From contig BFEA01000101.1 of the NCBI GenBank assembly GCA_003427395.1, forward strand, positions 312,436-333,374: 20,939 nucleotides of DNA, written 5' to 3'. A program made the position numbers and the translations under genes. This DNA is from Chara braunii. Taxonomy: Eukaryota; Streptophyta; Charophyceae; Charales; Characeae. Position 1 is the first letter of the stretch. Each line of letters starts with the position of its first letter. Of the stretch, positions 18,601-20,939 are shown piece after piece. A model generated the notes under the pieces. The model had not been told where the DNA came from. It made no database searches and worked only from the letters and a program-made list of their open reading frames with translations.

Positions 18601-18707
18601 CTCTCAAAAGATTCTACACACACTGGGGCCTGTTTACCGGTCTGGTGGAGATGTCCGTTCGGCCTACTCACAATCCGGAACTCAAATTTTCCTGTTTTTT
18701 TCTCTAG
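15522..18707 (+). CDS. LINE A ORF2, reverse transcriptase + zinc tail half
   Basis: Open from just after a TAG at 15519 to TAG 18705-18707. Its first ATG at 15621 is internal; the protein should continue from the endonuclease half. RT motifs in order: KVPGPDGLP near 15886, KKGDRADVRNLRPITLMP near 16035, QTGFLQDRQI, LIDLEKAYDRVGW with catalytic D at 16269, HQGCPIAPYL near 16443 and FADD at 16572-16583 (second catalytic pair). Then a long thumb/connection region and the zinc tail CSLC-X9-H-X4-C at 18225-18281, followed by WNWW. This enzyme copies the LINE RNA onto nicked DNA. Counting from 14434, ORF2 would be about 1,420 residues, slightly longer than typical plant L1 ORF2. No internal stop in over 1,000 codons argues for recent activity of the family. 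Confidence 0.92.
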   Translation, partial: GSLFRNRISWLVKGDRTTAVFFAGHITHLQSPLMLTMRHPYDDLAPLATDTSTIITNISLFYEQLLSSKALGSEQQLLDQYRDEVWDKMDRTLSCSQVNLLEALVTLSEITKAVASLPLHKVPGPDGLPHAFFKQHLMRLLPDLMATINSIHGGANAPLDMVAGLITFIFKKGDRADVRNLRPITLMPVLYKILSKILAMRLHSVLPSLIHPSQTGFLQDRQILYNIMTVEQIIELVAAGEEHIAVILIDLEKAYDRVGWEFQQATLTAFGFGPKFKHMVRSLYAGATSRLVVNGRLSPQIALGRSVHQGCPIAPYLYLIYVEIMHVIIRAHPGVPGFLLPSGDRLKTESFADDSVAFTPMDDCAFQSLQQAIALFCEISQAKVNWTKSSLLIPPGFEPPLHWGLRVVTPTQQERLLGHKISFTPQLATDPSHALTAARSALRPWVSRPGVSLFGRALVLNNSIFSTFWYQRTIFQLDRPAQQQIKHLATRYLWKEEMADTPYLPKVSWEVVTQLKREGGLSILDPPYQIGALLSRWVPWAILAGPFLPWRQLAEFALLDGWGWSTLRCIWLAVLHPVYLRRRLTRGIWSGILKNWQRCCPQLLPPVMLTERILTQPLFDNPFILVVNGCPFPCFGGGAFGDSWMSRRIGTLVDIWDVDRRDWKPFADLAPSLMGLWHQALHLRALQEAIPLEWVTILQSGIALSQGGWFKREQEHAPALLWKIESLTDSQTVQASCWETSPLLATTSQGPPLTRAQLETPLPPLTELLPVCVLEYPDSDSARPFSLPIPSYNLPVDPRNWHWPPGPSNKDSVPLHRYTTRMGYQISRPKVDVNWKVTKRWMSTEWIHDSHTRLSQALPAYWQLLMELPIVKQASFLWLLMHMAVPTALWCARRTSKASPLCSLCPSARIEDQQHFCIHCDLSRPLWNWWRSGTVPIPHPGTHWDDDFLLLGAASRRQRRGNPLTYAEECLRGAVLWTLWTLRNSVVRGGEQFTPPMVRAEVKYSIKQMLSTEWSLKVVNKGFSAKALKRFYTHWGLFTGLVEMSVRPTHNPELKFSCFFL

Positions 18708-19099
18708 GACCTCCCTCTCACATGTGTTCACACATGTTCACCCTTGTTTGAGGCTTTTTACCCGGGTTCGCACGAGACACCGAGACCGAGTTTAGAATCT
18801 GAATTGTACTGTACAATAGATAAATGTTGCTCTTTTTCTATTTTCTGCCTTTTTTCTCCTTGTCGCCTCTGTTCTGTTCTGCACAACAGTTTAAATATGA
18901 GGCAGTCTTGGGGCTTTCTGTTTCGTTTTTCTCTTTCTCACTTTTTCTGCATAACATTTTAAGTGTGAGGCAGTCTTGGTCTGGGGCTTGGCCGGTGATG
19001 TCTCGCCTCTGAACCAGGCTGCGCGATCTTTTGTAAGGGACACCAGGCCCGATTCCTGGCTTTGTAAATATAAGGGACGCCGGGCCCAGTTCCCGGTTT
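18708..19099 (+). other. LINE A 3'UTR
   Basis: Contains a 68-bp tandem duplication: CTGCACAACAG...GAGGCAGTCTTGG from 18879 and CTGCATAACAT...GAGGCAGTCTTGG from 18947. The last part (about 18960-19099) is homologous to 20770-20899 in the short element, including GGTGATGTCTC and the two hairpins. Confidence 0.8.
19043..19096 (+). other. tandem 3'-terminal hairpins of LINE A
   Basis: Hairpin 1: CCAGG/CCTGG (19043-19047, 19055-19059) with loop CCCGATT. Hairpin 2: CCGGG/CCCGG (19080-19084, 19092-19096) with loop CCCAGTT, extendable by a G-U pair. Each is preceded by AAGGGAC. They lie directly before the A-tail, where the RT of stringent-type LINEs recognises its template. Matching hairpins occur at 20843-20899 and 7471-7489. 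Confidence 0.8.
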
Positions 19100-19125
19100 A
19101 AAAAAAAAAAGAAAAAAAAAAAAGA

Positions 19126-19513
19126 AAGGAAGGAGAACCAGGAATGCTTTCTTAGGGGGAAAAAAAAAAAGAAAAAGGAAATTAAGGAATGCTTTTTGNG
19201 GGGGGGGGGGGGGGGTTCGAAATGCCCCTCCGACTACCATTTATTTGCGGTATGGCCCTCTGATGGCCGACTTACCCTGTCGCACCCCTCTTACAACGAT
19301 TGGAGTTTCTGAAAAAAAAACTGGTGTCATTTGGGCCTGAAATACTAGGCTACCAGTCGGGCCGCCCGGGTCCCGGGTGGCCAGCCCGTGCAAGGACCAG
19401 GGAAGGTCCCAGCAAAAAAAAAATAAAAAAAAATTCCACAAAAAAATTATGCTATGCACTAGTATGCAGAAAAATAAACTGAACAACTTTTGCCTCAGGG
19501 TCACATTGAAACT
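19126..19513. other. low-complexity stretch with a GC hairpin and A tract
   Basis: 19126-19216 is A- and G-run rich with AGGAATGCTTT twice (near 19140 and 19185) and an N at 19199 before a G run. Near 19360-19382 there is a strong hairpin, GGCCGCCCGGG with CCCGGGTGGCC, then GGACC/GGTCC around AGGGAA, then an A-rich tract from 19415 to 19431. That resembles a further retroposon 3' end but has no matching copy here. No gene. Confidence 0.5.
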
Positions 19514-20095
19514 GTCCGGCGCGAAAGCGTGCGTTAACGCTGCGTAGGCTGGCCGGGGCATTGGGCGCGAGGCGCCCGTTCCTAATTTTTGTTGATGTCG
19601 CGGCACTGTTTCAGTGTCAGCGCCGTCGGGGACGGTGCTTGGGCAATGGGGGATCGCACGGGTGCTGTCAAGAAGATGGTGGTGCCTTGCCAGAGCTTGT
19701 TGATGGGGTGGTGGGAGTGTGGGGGATAGAGTGTGTGGGCACTAAAGGGGACACGCTGCAAGAGGGTTTGAAGAGCCCTTGCCATGGGCCAGTCCCGGCT
19801 GACTGGGGTTAGCAATCCTGATCGAACGAGGAAGGATGGTGGCAGATGTGTGGACGTTCGACGGGCGGGATCCGAGCATTGCGATTTGCCAGAGTTTCAG
19901 CTGGTTTATAACTGATTCACACCTGATGGGACCGATCGAGGGCTTAGTCCTTCGGTCTTTGATATGGAGATGCTGCGGGGTTATCCTGTCTATGAGCAAT
20001 TGTGGGCGGCCTGTGGCGAGAATTTGCCAGAGCTGCATGACGAAAGAGTGCCGCGGTGCGATGGAGCTGACCGCATGAGCTGCTTTGTTGATGTT

Positions 20096-20735
20096 GTTGT
20101 GCTATAGAAACTAGCTGCTGATATTGAATTTGTCGTGCGGATGACACTGCGAAAACTAGGGTTGGACGATCGGGGTTAGTTTGTGGGATTGCATACACGA
20201 AGAATATGATGTTGTAGGTTCGGTGATAGAAATAGTAATTTGTTAGTATTTCGTTGTTGAAACTACGGCTTGTTCTAAGTTTGCTGCCTTTTGTGTGCTT
20301 TGTAGACAATAGGAATTATGTTTTGAAGGATTGTAGAAATTGAGGTAGCCTTGGACTAGGAATATCGTTATGTAGCTGTTGTTATCTAACCTACCGTGTG
20401 TTGAAATAGCATTTGCAGCTATCTGTTAGTTTGTAGGTTTGGTGATATAAACGGTGATTTGCTATAATTTTGTTGTTGAAACTAGGGTTCGTTCTACATA
20501 TGTTGCCTTTTGTGGTTGCCGGACGAGAAATATCGTTATGTAAGTGGTAATTAGGGTTCGTCACCTGATTTTTGCAGCTATGGGGAACGAGGCTTGTGGG
20601 ACTGTAGGTGGTGATGAGGTTATAGGCTTATGTTGATTTTGTTGCCCTGTAGAAACTAGCTGTTGTTATTAAACCTGTCGTATGTTGAATCAGTACTACG
20701 GTTGGATGATCGGGGTTTGCAGTTATTTGCTAGTA
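20096..20735 (+). repeat. degenerate tandem repeat, period about 260-285 bp
   Basis: Three units anchored by (C/G)TAGCTG at 20111, 20372 and 20656. Shared blocks include TGTAGGTT.GGTGATA (20213, 20433), TTTGTTGTTGAAACTA-like and TGCCTTTTGTG, and GGTTGGA.GATCGGGGTT (units 1 and 3). T/G-rich on the plus strand, unlike the T/C-rich monomers of LINE A. Confidence 0.65.
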
Positions 20736-20842
20736 TTTTTTTTCATGGATCTTAGGGTTTGCAGTCACACAGTGGTCCTATCTTAGGGCTTGACCGGTGA
20801 TGTCTCACCCTTCGATGGGGCCACCTACCTCTTGTGAGGGAC

Positions 20843-20899
20843 GCCAGGCCCGTTTCCTGGCTTATTGAAATATAAGGGACGCCGGGCCCGGTTCCCGGC
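20843..20899 (+). other. tandem 3'-terminal hairpins of the short element
   Basis: Hairpin 1: GCCAGG/CCTGGC (20843-20848, 20856-20861), loop CCCGTTT. Hairpin 2: GCCGGG/CCCGGC (20881-20886, 20894-20899), loop CCCGGTT. Both stems are perfect 6-bp and both loops are 7 nt. Compared with LINE A the loops vary at the fourth and fifth positions while the stems stay paired. Confidence 0.85.
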
Positions 20900-20939
20900 T
20901 GCCTTTCTTCAAAAAAAAAAAAAAAAAAAAAAAAAAAAT

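Larger units (their letters stand above)
10562..19125 (+). mobile_element. near-complete L1-type LINE (family A)
   Basis: Order: 5'UTR (about 10562-12233), ORF1 (12234-13874), small overlapping ORF (13871-14251), ORF2 (14434-18707), 3'UTR with tandem hairpins, A-rich tail (19100-19125). The DUF4283-like plus CCHC ORF1 and the endonuclease-RT-zinc-tail ORF2 place it with plant L1-like elements. At about 8.5 kb it is long for a plant LINE. The 3' end is clear; the 5' end is estimated from where similarity to the short element at 19514 begins (GTCCG followed by GCGTTA) next to a 17-nt perfect palindrome at 10565-10581. No target-site duplication could be identified. One frame break in ORF2 and two in ORF1 make this copy probably inactive, unless they are assembly errors. 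Confidence 0.8.
19514..20938 (+). mobile_element. short LINE-A-like element lacking ORFs
   Basis: About 1.4 kb. The left part (19785-20040) is similar to the LINE A 5'UTR (10660-10940), the middle (about 20096-20735) is an internal repeat, and the right end (20770-20899) is similar to the LINE A 3' end with both hairpins and finishes in an A28 tail at the contig edge. No coding frame with a domain is present. I infer a non-autonomous derivative that keeps the two ends and would borrow LINE A protein. Alternatives: two adjacent truncated copies, or a related LINE with an internal deletion. The left limit is approximate. Confidence 0.55.

Noticed and set aside
16734-18607. Long minus-strand frames (16734-17249, 18101-18607 and others) inside LINE A ORF2
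   Set aside because: They lie antisense to a clearly conserved RT and zinc-tail frame and show no domain; they are shadows of codon bias.
19205-19240. GGTTCGAAAT as the T-arm of a tRNA gene
   Set aside because: It follows a poly-G artefact; no acceptor, D or anticodon arm can be formed around it.

Overview
The window looks like nuclear, non-coding-rich DNA from a green plant, possibly a charophyte alga; no species can be fixed from sequence alone. The support is (i) L1-type LINEs whose ORF1 has a DUF4283-like domain plus a CCHC knuckle and whose ORF2 ends in a plant-type zinc-binding RT tail, (ii) a plant AIG2/gamma-glutamylcyclotransferase-like gene, and (iii) a plant telo-box motif. There are no bacterial-type operons, rRNAs or tRNAs. 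Most of the window is retrotransposon in various states of decay.

Layout. 1-2250: A-tract at the contig edge, two diverged copies of a 111-bp inverted-repeat element (88-198, 434-544), a reverse-oriented retroposon 3' end (565-719), a two-module minisatellite (1300-1835) and short dispersed repeats. 2254-5380: heavily mutated LINE (family B), plus strand, with an ORF1-region remnant then endonuclease and RT palm. 5499-5807: a 135-bp segment present twice around a Nextera mate-pair junction adapter, which is an assembly artefact, not biology. 6043-7383: the C-terminal part of a LINE ORF2 on the minus strand. 7465-7660: another retroposon 3' end and a dispersed repeat. 7662-8776: AT-rich spacer with a 57-nt T tract. 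8777-9832 (minus): the only likely host gene, an AIG2-like protein with a long internal insert and one in-frame TGA that a 183-bp intron could remove. 9909-10019: the best-preserved 111-bp inverted-repeat element, 77 bp upstream of that gene's start. 10230-10382: a large foldback.

About 10562-19125 is a nearly complete LINE (family A): a repeated 5'UTR, ORF1, a small extra ORF joined to ORF1 by an ATGA stop/start overlap, ORF2 (AP endonuclease, RT, zinc tail), a 3'UTR with two tandem hairpins, and an A-rich tail. ORF1 carries two indels and ORF2 one, so this copy as assembled is probably not autonomous. 19514-20938 appears to be a short relative with a LINE-A-like 5' segment and 3' hairpin end but no ORFs, i.e. 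a candidate non-autonomous derivative.

The most interesting thread is RNA structure at retroposon 3' ends. A short stem with a 7-8 nt loop, preceded by a (G)GGAC motif, recurs in at least four separate elements with compensated stem changes. Two of them also share a second hairpin with an identical loop and different but paired stems. This suggests several element families are recognised by the same or related LINE reverse transcriptases.
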